This document shows positions 27,052 to 35,665 of a DNA stretch of 64,000 nucleotides, piece by piece. The position numbers and the translations under genes are program-made. Origin of the DNA: Bacteroidota bacterium (lineage in GTDB: Bacteria > Bacteroidota > Bacteroidia > Chitinophagales > Chitinophagaceae); contig JAPLEH010000022.1 of the NCBI GenBank assembly GCA_026391455.1, positions 34,997-98,996 of the forward strand, in the 5' to 3' direction. Position 1 is the stretch's first letter. Every line of letters starts with the position of its first letter. The notes under the pieces are model-generated. The model made no database searches, was not told the DNA's origin, and saw nothing but the letters and a program-made list of their open reading frames with translations.

Positions 27052-28107
27052 CTATTCAGGGTCCCGGTAAAATACTTCTTGCCAATACCGCTCAAATTTA
27101 GTTCCCCATTTTACCTGCAAGGTTGCCGGATCGACCGGTTTCCCCATTGCCTGCTGTATGGCCAGGAACGGCAGATTAACTCCAGCACCCAAGGCAGCAG
27201 AAATAGTACCCTGCACCCGTGGATTGATCTCGAGTAGCAGGCATTGGCCATTTGCAGCACGTTTTACCTGTATGCCTATATTACCATGCAATTGCAACGA
27301 TGCGATGATCCCCCTGCAATAATCGATTATGGAATCATCATTTACAAATTCCCCTTTTACACTGATACCCTGCAACATCTTCGTTCGAATACGGGGTAAA
27401 GCAATTACCAATTCTCCATTATTAGCCAGGCAATCGACCGAGTATTCTTCGCCCGGCAAATATTCGCTGACCAATAATTCGGGGAAAGGTGTTGCACCCA
27501 GTATGCGAATGGCTGCTTCACTGCGGATATAACAATGCCCGGGTTTTTCGTTAAACAATAACCGGGACTCATTAATCCGGTCATCAATGATCCGAAAACC
27601 CCTGCTTCCATTCGATACCGAAGGTTTAAAACATACCGGTTTTTCCGGAAAGCCCAACGCCTGGAGGGCTTCTTCGAATTGAGTGATGGTTTCCACCACC
27701 CGAAAATCGGGCACTGCAATATCTCTCCACTGGAGAAACTGGTACAACTGACTTTTGTTATTAGCGATTTCCAATGCAGAAGCCGGTGAGACCATAACAA
27801 TTACACCCGCTGTGCGAAATGCATCCGCCAAGCGGGCCAGTGGCAACAATTCTTTTGTTACCAGCGGTAGTACCACCCGAATATTCTTTTGCTTGCACAA
27901 GGACAGTATCGAAGGAATAAATGCCGGTTCATCACCTCCAGGTATGGTTGCAAAATCGGAAGCCAGGTATTTTCCAATGGCATCGGGCCTTGCATCTGCC
28001 ACCGTAATACGAATAGATGGTTCCTGTTGCAGGCAATGTAAGATACCCGCAGCACCGGGAGCTCCCCCGCCAGTCATCAACACATGTATCGGCTCATTCG
28101 TTTGCAT
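27052..28107 (-). CDS. ATP-grasp enzyme (carbamoyl-phosphate-synthase-like)
   Basis: A 351-residue cytoplasmic protein with a preATP-grasp Rossmann part (about 1-110, VLMTGGGAPGAAG) and an ATP-grasp fold. VCFKPSVSNGSRGFR is the ATP-binding loop, ELLVSEYLPGEEYSVD follows, and the metal-binding LLEINPRVQGT is near residue 290. Such enzymes ligate a carboxylate to an amine or thiol through an acyl phosphate. The substrate cannot be inferred. It lies 68 bp downstream of the UbiD gene on the same strand and may share its message. Confidence 0.9.
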   Translation of the reverse strand: MQTNEPIHVLMTGGGAPGAAGILHCLQQEPSIRITVADARPDAIGKYLASDFATIPGGDEPAFIPSILSLCKQKNIRVVLPLVTKELLPLARLADAFRTAGVIVMVSPASALEIANNKSQLYQFLQWRDIAVPDFRVVETITQFEEALQALGFPEKPVCFKPSVSNGSRGFRIIDDRINESRLLFNEKPGHCYIRSEAAIRILGATPFPELLVSEYLPGEEYSVDCLANNGELVIALPRIRTKMLQGISVKGEFVNDDSIIDYCRGIIASLQLHGNIGIQVKRAANGQCLLLEINPRVQGTISAALGAGVNLPFLAIQQAMGKPVDPATLQVKWGTKFERYWQEVFYRDPE

Positions 28108-28175
28108 GATCGCTAAGATATGGGAAGCCGGTCTGATTCAGTAATCTATCCTTATCGATTTCCAATTGGGGATAA

Positions 28176-30122
28176 TTAGTTCACCACAGCTTCCTCCCCA
28201 TACATTTGCCCTTTGAACTTTAAGGAGGGCGATGGTATGAAGGGACCAATGCCGAGTGCATTCCATTTCTCATCCACCGAACGGATGGTTTCCTCATTGG
28301 CAACAATGATATTGGGCCAGTCCCGTTGAAAATTATCCAGCTCTTTGGTCTTGCGGGTTCCGTCGAGCCCCATACAGGCCTGGTATTGATGCGGCGATGC
28401 GGAATTCGGCCATTTAGCGAGATAATGATCCCGTTTGGGATCGAGATTATTACAAAAGCGCCAGAGCGCTGTGGCCAGATCATTGGCATCTACTGTATGC
28501 TCCACATACAAAACCAGTTTTATCGATGCCATTTCCGGCAGTTTGCAAAGAGCAGTATGTAATTCACCGATATGTCCGGGCCTGTTTTTTTGCACTGCAA
28601 TGATCAGCACCGGTATGTTTAATGCAGGCAATGAACTATTTACAGCAGCGATTTCAGGAAAAGAACGACGGATGTTTTCTGATGAAAGAGCGGACTGACT
28701 GATGGGTGCATCCCATACATAACTATCATCCATTTCTTCCGGCATTTTGGCTGTACCATCGATGCACATTTTACCGCCAAAGCCCAGTTTGCTGCAACTG
28801 TGATCGAGTACATCCATAGGGCCCGTGGAAAAATAGATATCCGTGGCCGGATTGAGGTTGCGGAATACCTGCTGTGATAATGGGAGATAATCACTGATCT
28901 TCCAGCCGGAAGTAGCTGTTGTTTCTTTACTGGTAAGTACCAGAATTTTATTGAACATCATTTGGCCCGCCCCCCACATCGCATTCATTACTTTTTGGCC
29001 CTGGCCGGCATAATCCTTTTTAATTTCCGTAATCACCAGGTTATGAAACACCCCTTCCACCGGCATATCCATATCCGTGATCTCGGGCACCATGGTCATT
29101 TTAATCGGGGCGAGGAATATGCGTTCAGTAGCTTTACCCAACCATGCATCTTCCTGCGGCGGTATCCCAACGATGGTAGCCGGGTAAACCGCATTCTTTT
29201 TATGGGTAATGGCCGTAATATGAAAACGCGGGTACCAGTCCGGCAGGGAATAATATCCGGTGTGATCGCCAAATGGCCCTTCCCATATCAGTTCATCCGA
29301 AGGATCCACATACCCTTCAATGATAAAATCTGCATCTGCCGGTACTTCCACATCGGGTTGCGTGATACATTTTACAAGCTCCACTTTTCTCTTCCGCAAA
29401 AAACCAGCGAGCATGTATTCATCCACATTTTCCGGTAAGGGTGCTGTGGCGGAATAAGCATAAACGGGATCACCTCCCAATGCCACGGCAACGGGCATGC
29501 GTTTATTCAGCTTTTTATATTCTGCAAAATGCTTGGCCGATACTTTATGTTTATGCCAGTGCATACCGGTGAGTGTGGGTCCAAATACCTGCATGCGGTA
29601 CATACCCACATTGCGGGCTTTTGTAAGCGGGTCTTTGGTATGAATAACGGGTAATGTAACAAAAGGACCACCATCTTTGGGCCAGCAGGTTATGACCGGT
29701 ACTTTGGTAATATCGGGAGTACTCATCACCACTTCCTGGCACTCGCCCCTGCCCTTTTTTACTTTGGGCATCCAACTGGCAAACTGCCCTAATTTTGGAA
29801 GCACTTTCAATTTGTCCATGATACTTTCTTTGGGAGAAGAGAGTAAATGAAACAGGGATTCTATCTCGCGGGCCACATCATCCAGTTCGGACACCCCCAA
29901 TGCCATGCACATTCTTTTCTCACTTCCATAAGCGTTCATGAGTACCGGAAAATCGTACCCGGTATTTTCGAATAAAATGGCTTTGCCACCATTACCGGAT
30001 TTGCTGATACGATCGGTGATTTCGGCTATTTCAAGGTGTGGATTTACATAGGTGCTGATACGGATCAGTTCACCTGCTTTTTCGAGCGCGTCGATGAATG
30101 CCTGTTGATTTTTGTATGCCAT
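28176..30122 (-). CDS. ubiD: UbiD-family prenylated-FMN decarboxylase
   Basis: A 648-residue protein of the UbiD family, which decarboxylates aromatic or alpha,beta-unsaturated acids with prenyl-FMN. Motifs: RNVGMYRMQV and GMHWHKHK (residues about 168-192), then ELIWEGPFGDHTGYYS (about 276-291) with the conserved Glu of the E-R-E triad. No UbiX flavin prenyltransferase is in the window. The length fits the long Bacteroidota members annotated as menaquinone-biosynthesis or UbiD decarboxylases, but the substrate is not certain; quinone synthesis is the family default. A consensus -7 box lies 16 nt upstream. Confidence 0.92.
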   Translation of the reverse strand: MAYKNQQAFIDALEKAGELIRISTYVNPHLEIAEITDRISKSGNGGKAILFENTGYDFPVLMNAYGSEKRMCMALGVSELDDVAREIESLFHLLSSPKESIMDKLKVLPKLGQFASWMPKVKKGRGECQEVVMSTPDITKVPVITCWPKDGGPFVTLPVIHTKDPLTKARNVGMYRMQVFGPTLTGMHWHKHKVSAKHFAEYKKLNKRMPVAVALGGDPVYAYSATAPLPENVDEYMLAGFLRKRKVELVKCITQPDVEVPADADFIIEGYVDPSDELIWEGPFGDHTGYYSLPDWYPRFHITAITHKKNAVYPATIVGIPPQEDAWLGKATERIFLAPIKMTMVPEITDMDMPVEGVFHNLVITEIKKDYAGQGQKVMNAMWGAGQMMFNKILVLTSKETTATSGWKISDYLPLSQQVFRNLNPATDIYFSTGPMDVLDHSCSKLGFGGKMCIDGTAKMPEEMDDSYVWDAPISQSALSSENIRRSFPEIAAVNSSLPALNIPVLIIAVQKNRPGHIGELHTALCKLPEMASIKLVLYVEHTVDANDLATALWRFCNNLDPKRDHYLAKWPNSASPHQYQACMGLDGTRKTKELDNFQRDWPNIIVANEETIRSVDEKWNALGIGPFIPSPSLKFKGQMYGEEAVVN

Positions 30123-30138
30123 AGTGATTTAAACTCCG

Positions 30139-30146
30139 CAAAGGTA
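30139..30146 (-). promoter_or_regulatory. -7 box of ubiD
   Basis: TACCTTTG on the minus strand, 16 nt before ATG 30122. No TTG at consensus distance was found. Confidence 0.55.
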
Positions 30147-30207
30147 CAACAAGCAGCGGGAGTAATTGTTTGTTTAACCTTTGTAAACAGGCATAGTAAA
30201 GCAGCGA

Positions 30208-31083
30208 TCAGAAATGCGGGCAACGCATATTCGCTACCGACCTTCCTTTTTTAAACAAACCACTGAGGGCATTCAATTTTATATCGGTAGTCAGGCCAAA
30301 AAAGTAGTACCAGTCCATTTCCGAGGCCGTGCCCCGTTGTTCGCCATGCGCAGGATATTGAGGTGATCCAACCGGCGTTTGTCCACCGCGGTAAGCCATT
30401 TCCACCGCTTTCGGGCCCTTGGCCTGCAACAATACATCTCGATCCACATAGATCGTACTCACATCATCTATATAATCCGTAAAGGATTTCCGCTGGCTGA
30501 ATTCAAACCCAATACTGAATGCATCGGAAATGGCGTAGCGTGCCCCGCCACCAAAACATAAGGCCAGTTGCGTAAGCTGATACACTTTTTGTTCCGGATA
30601 TTGAGGCAGCCCCTGCCCTTCGGTGCCCAACGGCTGGAGATATGTCTTGGTACCGCTATTATCACGTGCCCAGGGATTGAAATGGAATACGGCAACACCG
30701 CCATAGAAATAGGGATTAAAGCGATTGGCAGACATATCCAAAATGGATAATTCCAGCCCCGCATAGGCTTCCTTGATCGTGGTGGTAAAACTGAGATTGC
30801 GTGGTTTGAGATAATCCCTGTTCCAGGCATCTGCCGCCGTGATGGTGCCATAATTGAACCCTGCCCGGGCCGTAAGTCGGCGGGTAAGTGGTTTGCGGAT
30901 ACTGATACCGGCCGCCATATTGGAATGGGCGAAGGTGAAACTACTGGGTTGCAGGTCGCCCTGATAATTAATAAGTCCGGTAAATAGGGAAAGGGAAATT
31001 GATTTATCCAATTCCTGTGCTTGCAGGCTGGATGAGCAGTAAAAGGAAAATAAGACCCCAAGGGCCAGTTTGATGATTTTCAC
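30208..31083 (-). CDS. PorG/DUF6089-like outer-membrane beta-barrel protein
   Basis: A 291-residue protein with a GTG start, a signal peptide (cleavage near SLQAQE), and an eight-strand-like barrel rich in alternating hydrophobics. Early LFTGLINYQGDL and the terminal segment ending NMRCPHF match the layout of DUF6089 proteins, including PorG of the type IX secretion system, whose C-terminus likewise ends CPxF. PorG is an outer-membrane partner of the PorK/PorN ring; no other T9SS genes are here, so it may be an uncharacterised paralogue. It is the last gene before the M13 peptidase gene, which diverges from it. Confidence 0.78.
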   Translation of the reverse strand: MKIIKLALGVLFSFYCSSSLQAQELDKSISLSLFTGLINYQGDLQPSSFTFAHSNMAAGISIRKPLTRRLTARAGFNYGTITAADAWNRDYLKPRNLSFTTTIKEAYAGLELSILDMSANRFNPYFYGGVAVFHFNPWARDNSGTKTYLQPLGTEGQGLPQYPEQKVYQLTQLALCFGGGARYAISDAFSIGFEFSQRKSFTDYIDDVSTIYVDRDVLLQAKGPKAVEMAYRGGQTPVGSPQYPAHGEQRGTASEMDWYYFFGLTTDIKLNALSGLFKKGRSVANMRCPHF

Positions 31084-31214
31084 GGGTATCGGAATTTAGG
31101 ATAATAATCGGATTACCCCATTAACGAAAAAAACGCTTTTCTGGTATCCACCCATCACTATTTTTTCGGTGGCATATCTGATTTGGCTATTTTTAAAAAT
31201 TAAATCAATTATTT

Positions 31215-33260
31215 ATGCGTTCACTATTTACCGGTCTGGCATTTTGTACCATCAGTGCCCTGGCCGTTTCCTGTAAATCTTCATCTTCGGGCTCCGGCAG
31301 CAACAAACCTGATGCGCTGGCGGTAAACATCGACACTACGGTAAAACCCAGTGATGATTTCTTTGATTATGCCAATGGTGGTTGGATCAAAAAAAATCCG
31401 ATTCCAGAAGAACAATCCTCCTGGGGCATAGGTAACCTGGTAATAGAAGAAAACCTGAAACGTATCCGCGAAATAGCAGAGAAAGCCGCCAAATCCGGCG
31501 CTTCCAAAGGAACACCCGATCAGCAGATTGGCGATTTCTGGACGATGGCCATGGATAGTACAAAAATCGAATCAGAAGGTTTGAAACCCCTTCAGCCCCT
31601 GCTGGATAAGGTAAATGCGGTCACCGATATCAAAACGCTGGTTGCTACCGTAGCCGAATTGAAAAAGTCAGGCTCTTCTACCCTCTTTGGTGATGGTGTG
31701 TGGCAGGATGCAAAGAATAGCGAAGTAATGGCCTATAACCTGATGCAGGGTGGTATTGGTTTACCCGAACGTGAATACTATTTCAAAAATGACAGCGCGA
31801 CCATTGCAATCCGGAAGGAATATGTAAAATATATCGCCAACCTGCTCAGCATGTCTGGTGATGAAACGGCCGCAGCAGCAAAATCTGCCAATAATATTCT
31901 CGCACTTGAAACAGAACTGGCGAAAGCAAGCCGTAAACTGGAAGACCTGCGCGACCCCTATAAGAACTACAATAAAATGGCAGTGGCTGATCTGGGCAAA
32001 ATGAACAATTCCTTTATTTGGTCTGAATATTTAACAGCGGTGGGTGTAAAGAGTATTGACTCGGTAATTGTGGGTCAGCCCGAATTTTTTAAAGCGCTTG
32101 ATGCGGCATTTAAAAAAGTACCGATTGCTGACTGGAAAAGCTATGTTAAGTTCAACCTGCTGAGTGATTTTTCGGGCGCGCTTCCTGATAAATATGGTGA
32201 AGCCTCCTTCAATTTCTCAAAACTGCTCAGCGGGGCCAAAGTGAGAAAACCGCGTTGGAAAAGAGCGATACAGAGCCAGGAAAATGTAATGGGTGAAATG
32301 CTGGGGCAATTATATGTAAAGGAATTTTTCAACGATCAGGCAAAGAAAAGATACCAGGATATGGTGGAAGCCATCCGGGAAGCTCTGAAGGACAGGATCG
32401 GTAAACTCACCTGGATGAGCGACAGCACCAAACAAAAAGCATACGCAAAACTGGCTTCCATAAAAAGCAAAGTGGGTTACCCCGATAAATGGAAAGATTT
32501 CAGCACCATGACAATCGGAAAAGAAAGTTATGTACAAAACCAGGTGAACGCCAATCAATGGTGGCATGCATACAACATGAATAAACTGGGCAAACCGGTT
32601 GACCGGGATGAATGGGATATGTTTCCTCAAACGTACAATGCTTATTACAACCCTTCCAACAATGAGATCGTATTACCGGCAGGTATCTTCACCGTACCCG
32701 GTTACCTCGACAGCGAACTCGATGATGCGACTGTATACGGTTATGCCGGTGCATCCACTATCGGTCACGAGATCACACACGGATTTGATGATGAAGGCCG
32801 CCAGTTTGATGCAAAAGGAAATCTGGTAAGCTGGTGGACTCAAAAAGATGAAGAAGAATTTAAAAAACGTGCCGAGGTGATGGTGAAACAATTCAACGAA
32901 TACGAGCCCCTGAAAGGCTATTTCATCAATGGAAAAGCTACATTAGGAGAGAATATTGCAGACCTTGGCGGTATATTATTAGGCATTGAAGCCTATAAAA
33001 AAACGGCAGAATACAAAGCGAATAAACCAGTGGCCGGATTGACCCCTATGCAACGGTATTTTCTTGGATATGCCCTCGGATGGCTGGGTCATACACAGGA
33101 AGCCCAATTGCGTAGCAGGCTCCTCACAGATGTACACTCCCCTGCCAAATACAGGGTGAATGGCCCCTTCGTAGATGTGGATGAGTTTTACACCACATTC
33201 AACATTAAGCCCGGTGATAAAATGTACCGGCCCGATAGCATGCGTGTAAGGATTTGGTAA
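31215..33260 (+). CDS. pepO: M13-family zinc metallopeptidase lipoprotein
   Basis: A 681-residue neprilysin-like peptidase. The lipobox AVSC gives a lipid-anchored envelope protein. The M13 N-terminal domain runs from about residue 40 (DDFFDYANGGWIKKNPIP). The zinc site is HEITH at about 517 with the third ligand in ENIADLGG (about 579). NAYYNPSNNEIVLPAGI and the C-terminal LAQLR-type AQLRSR/VNGPFVD motifs are family hallmarks. It cleaves peptides up to small proteins in the periplasm or at the surface. It is a single-gene unit whose terminator hairpin overlaps the end of the convergent epimerase gene. Confidence 0.95.
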   Translation: MRSLFTGLAFCTISALAVSCKSSSSGSGSNKPDALAVNIDTTVKPSDDFFDYANGGWIKKNPIPEEQSSWGIGNLVIEENLKRIREIAEKAAKSGASKGTPDQQIGDFWTMAMDSTKIESEGLKPLQPLLDKVNAVTDIKTLVATVAELKKSGSSTLFGDGVWQDAKNSEVMAYNLMQGGIGLPEREYYFKNDSATIAIRKEYVKYIANLLSMSGDETAAAAKSANNILALETELAKASRKLEDLRDPYKNYNKMAVADLGKMNNSFIWSEYLTAVGVKSIDSVIVGQPEFFKALDAAFKKVPIADWKSYVKFNLLSDFSGALPDKYGEASFNFSKLLSGAKVRKPRWKRAIQSQENVMGEMLGQLYVKEFFNDQAKKRYQDMVEAIREALKDRIGKLTWMSDSTKQKAYAKLASIKSKVGYPDKWKDFSTMTIGKESYVQNQVNANQWWHAYNMNKLGKPVDRDEWDMFPQTYNAYYNPSNNEIVLPAGIFTVPGYLDSELDDATVYGYAGASTIGHEITHGFDDEGRQFDAKGNLVSWWTQKDEEEFKKRAEVMVKQFNEYEPLKGYFINGKATLGENIADLGGILLGIEAYKKTAEYKANKPVAGLTPMQRYFLGYALGWLGHTQEAQLRSRLLTDVHSPAKYRVNGPFVDVDEFYTTFNIKPGDKMYRPDSMRVRIW

Positions 33261-33281
33261 TGTAAAAAAGAAATAGCACAG

Positions 33282-33332
33282 CACTGCCGCAATGAACCGA
33301 AAAGAATACGGATTATTGTGGCAGTGTTTTTT
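33282..33332 (+). terminator. Terminator of the M13 peptidase gene, overlapping the epimerase stop
   Basis: CACTGCCGCAAT (33282-33293) pairs with ATTGTGGCAGTG (33315-33326), followed by TTTTTTG. The right arm includes the stop codon and last codons of the convergent gene. Confidence 0.75.
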
Positions 33333-34350
33333 GATACAGACCAGTATATATGATGCCCAATCCCGGGCCATCCCCATAACTGATCTTTCCAAAATCATAG
33401 CCAATACCGGTGGCGAGATCTTCTTCAAGTAACAATGGGCCATCCATGTCCACATGGTCGATAAAGGGCAGCAAGTGTGCGATGGCTGCAGAGCCGATCG
33501 TGGATTCATTCATACATCCCACCATTACTTTAATATCCAGCTCTTTGGCCCTTCGTATCATACGGCGGGCAGGTGTAATGCCACTGCATTTGGTCAGTTT
33601 GATGTTGATGCCATGAAAATGCTGATGACATTTTTCCACGTCCTGTTCGGATACACAGGATTCATCGGCATACAAGGGTAATGAAGATTCCTGATACAAA
33701 ACTTTCATGCCTTCCCAATTGTCTTTGGCCAGGGGTTGTTCCACCAGTTCCACTCCCAGTTCTTTCAATTGAGGAATCAGTTTCAAAGCGGTGTCGAGAT
33801 CCCATGCAGCATTGGCATCCACGCGCAGCACGGCATCGGTATTATCACGCAAAGCTTGTACAATCGCCATATCATCGGCGGTACCTACTTTTATTTTATA
33901 TATGGGCCATGGCAATTCCTTCATTTTACTGACCATTTTTTCTACGGGATCAATGCCGATGGTATAATCGCATATGGGATTGCGGGAAATATCACCGCCC
34001 CAAAGTTCATAGAGTTTTTTGTTTTTAATTTTTCCATAAATATCCCAGGCTGCAATATCCAGCGCACAAACCAGAAATGGGTTATTTGGCAATAAGTGGT
34101 GCAGGTAATGCCAGTATCTTTCGGGATCGGTGAAAGCGAATTTTTCGATGAACTGTTTTTTCGCTTCTATGTCTTCGATCATTTTTTCCATCGGAATATT
34201 GTAATACGCAATGGCCGGCGCTTCTCCGTATCCTTTGATACCAAAATGCTCGAGTTCCACCACCAGGGTAGGCTGATGTGTTTTAGTGCCTTTGGAGATG
34301 GTAAACGGGTGCCTGAATTTGAGCTGGTGCGGCCAATAGTTGATTTTCAT
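33313..34350 (-). CDS. Dipeptide (L-Ala-D/L-Glu) epimerase, enolase superfamily
   Basis: The protein is about 345 residues from ATG 34350 (MKINYWPHQLKF); readings from 34404 add codons before the promoter box. The muconate-lactonising subgroup motifs are the KIKVG lysine pair (about 160), RVDANAAWD, VEQPLAKDNWEGM, YADESC and NIKLTKCSG. The D-x-D-G loop HVDMDGPLLLEED (about 307-319) marks the dipeptide-epimerase branch, where Asp binds the dipeptide amino group. It converts L-Ala-D-Glu from peptidoglycan recycling to the L,L form. It stands alone, with a -7 box 4 nt before its start. Confidence 0.92.
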   Translation of the reverse strand: MKINYWPHQLKFRHPFTISKGTKTHQPTLVVELEHFGIKGYGEAPAIAYYNIPMEKMIEDIEAKKQFIEKFAFTDPERYWHYLHHLLPNNPFLVCALDIAAWDIYGKIKNKKLYELWGGDISRNPICDYTIGIDPVEKMVSKMKELPWPIYKIKVGTADDMAIVQALRDNTDAVLRVDANAAWDLDTALKLIPQLKELGVELVEQPLAKDNWEGMKVLYQESSLPLYADESCVSEQDVEKCHQHFHGINIKLTKCSGITPARRMIRRAKELDIKVMVGCMNESTIGSAAIAHLLPFIDHVDMDGPLLLEEDLATGIGYDFGKISYGDGPGLGIIYTGLYQKTLPQ

Positions 34351-34354
34351 ACAG

Positions 34355-34362
34355 CAAATATA
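34355..34362 (-). promoter_or_regulatory. -7 box abutting the epimerase start
   Basis: TATATTTG on the minus strand ends 4 nt before ATG 34350, the same spacing as at dciA, and supports that start. Confidence 0.55.
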
Positions 34363-34508
34363 AAAACTCATGGGGGAAGTAATCCTGTGATTCCGGCTAT
34401 TCACCTATTGGTCAGATTCATTCACCCATTACAACCAAACTTCCACCCGCCTGTTTGGGAATGGGCTCCTGATTTTCGGTATATTACAGTACAACAAAAT
34501 GCCCTGTT

Positions 34509-35243
34509 ATGATTAAAAAAATCCTTCTCGGAATTTGCCTGGCTATTGCAACCTTTACAGCTACTGCCCAACAAACTGCGGCGAATCCCTTTCCCAAAAC
34601 GATATCCGTAAGCGGATCGGCTGAAATGGAAGTGATACCTGACCAGATCTATGTGAATATCGTATTGCGCGAGTATCAGAAAAAGAACGAACCCAAGAAA
34701 GACCTGGAAACCCTCAAAACAAACTTTATGGAATCCTGCCGTTCGATCGGTCTTCCGGATTCCATCATCAGTATTGCATCTTACACCGGATTTAATAATT
34801 ATTACTGGCTGCGCAAAGACCGGAAAAAAACACCGGATCTTTTTGCCAGTATTACTTATCAGGTAAAGTTTTCTAACAGCAAACAAATGGACGACCTGAT
34901 CGAAAAACTCGATGATGAAGCCACCCAGAGTTTTGAAATTGTGAATACCAGTCACAGTAAAATGTCGGAATACCGTAAACAATTGAAAATACTCGCTGTA
35001 AAAGCAGCCAAAGACAAAGGCATTTACCTCACCGAAGCGATTGGTGAAAAACTCGGCCCTGCCATTACCGTAAATGAACCGGATGAATCAAATTTGCAAA
35101 TAGCCCGTATTTCCAATAATGTCTATTCTCAGACCCGCTTGGAAAACAATGTGCGCTATGATGCAGGTGATAAAACCGTAGAAATCGATTTCAAACGGAT
35201 CAAACTAAGATATGAAGTGAGCGTGGTGTTTGCGTTGCAGTAA
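34509..35243 (+). CDS. SIMPL-domain (DUF541) exported protein
   Basis: A 244-residue protein with a signal peptide (cleavage near TATAQQ). The SIMPL/DUF541 fold begins with ISVSGSAEMEVIPDQIYVNI, followed by long charged helices and DLIEKLDDEATQSFEI. The close ends with IDFKRIKLRYEVSVVFAL. Family members are small periplasmic oligomer-forming proteins; function is unclear. It is a single gene ahead of the 420-bp repeat-rich gap. Confidence 0.88.
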   Translation: MIKKILLGICLAIATFTATAQQTAANPFPKTISVSGSAEMEVIPDQIYVNIVLREYQKKNEPKKDLETLKTNFMESCRSIGLPDSIISIASYTGFNNYYWLRKDRKKTPDLFASITYQVKFSNSKQMDDLIEKLDDEATQSFEIVNTSHSKMSEYRKQLKILAVKAAKDKGIYLTEAIGEKLGPAITVNEPDESNLQIARISNNVYSQTRLENNVRYDAGDKTVEIDFKRIKLRYEVSVVFALQ

Positions 35244-35665
35244 ACGGTTCCGAAGGTTGCATAGGTTGCAAAAGTTCCATAAGTTTAAAAGGTTCAAAAG
35301 GTTCAATAGGTTTCATAGGTTGAAGAGGTTCCATAGGTTCAATAGGTTTCATAGGCTTGCCTGCCGAAGCTTTAGCCTAGGTAGGTTGAATACAGTTCGC
35401 GGTTGGCGGTTGGTGGTTGTTGGTTGCCCACCCAAATAAGGCTTGCCTTTTTTTGGGCTGGTTGTTCAGTTCAAGGCTCGCAGCCTCTCTGGCTGTTTGC
35501 TTGCCCCAAAGGGGCAGGTAGCTTGTAGCTTGTAGCTTGATGCTTGCAGCTTTTATCTGGCTGCTCAAAGCTCATAGCTGATAGCTCGCAGCTCATAGCT
35601 GGCTGTTTATTGGCTGTTCTGTATTCCATTAGCACATCAGCACATTAGCAAATTATCACATTATA
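35244..35665. repeat. Mosaic of short repeated-word arrays with no gene
   Basis: The gap holds at least five blocks. 35246-35345 has about ten copies of a 9-11-nt GGTTCAATA-type word. About 35347-35375 holds a CCTGCC...GGTAGG imperfect palindrome. 35400-35428 is GGTTGGCGGTTGGTGG-like. 35519-35602 has AGCTTGTAGCTTG words followed by reverse-complement-like AGCTCATAGCTGATAGCTCG words. 35628-35665 is CATTAGCACATCAGCACATT-like. The only ORF (69 aa, Arg/Phe/His repeats) is a read-through of the first block. No promoter was identified. Confidence 0.8.

Noticed and set aside
35230..35439. A 69-aa Arg/Phe/His-rich ORF
   Set aside because: It is a read-through of the GGTTC-word array; the repeats are not codon-sized and no start signal is present.
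35519..35602. CRISPR array
   Set aside because: The words are about 8-10 bases, degenerate and without regular spacers, and no cas genes are present.
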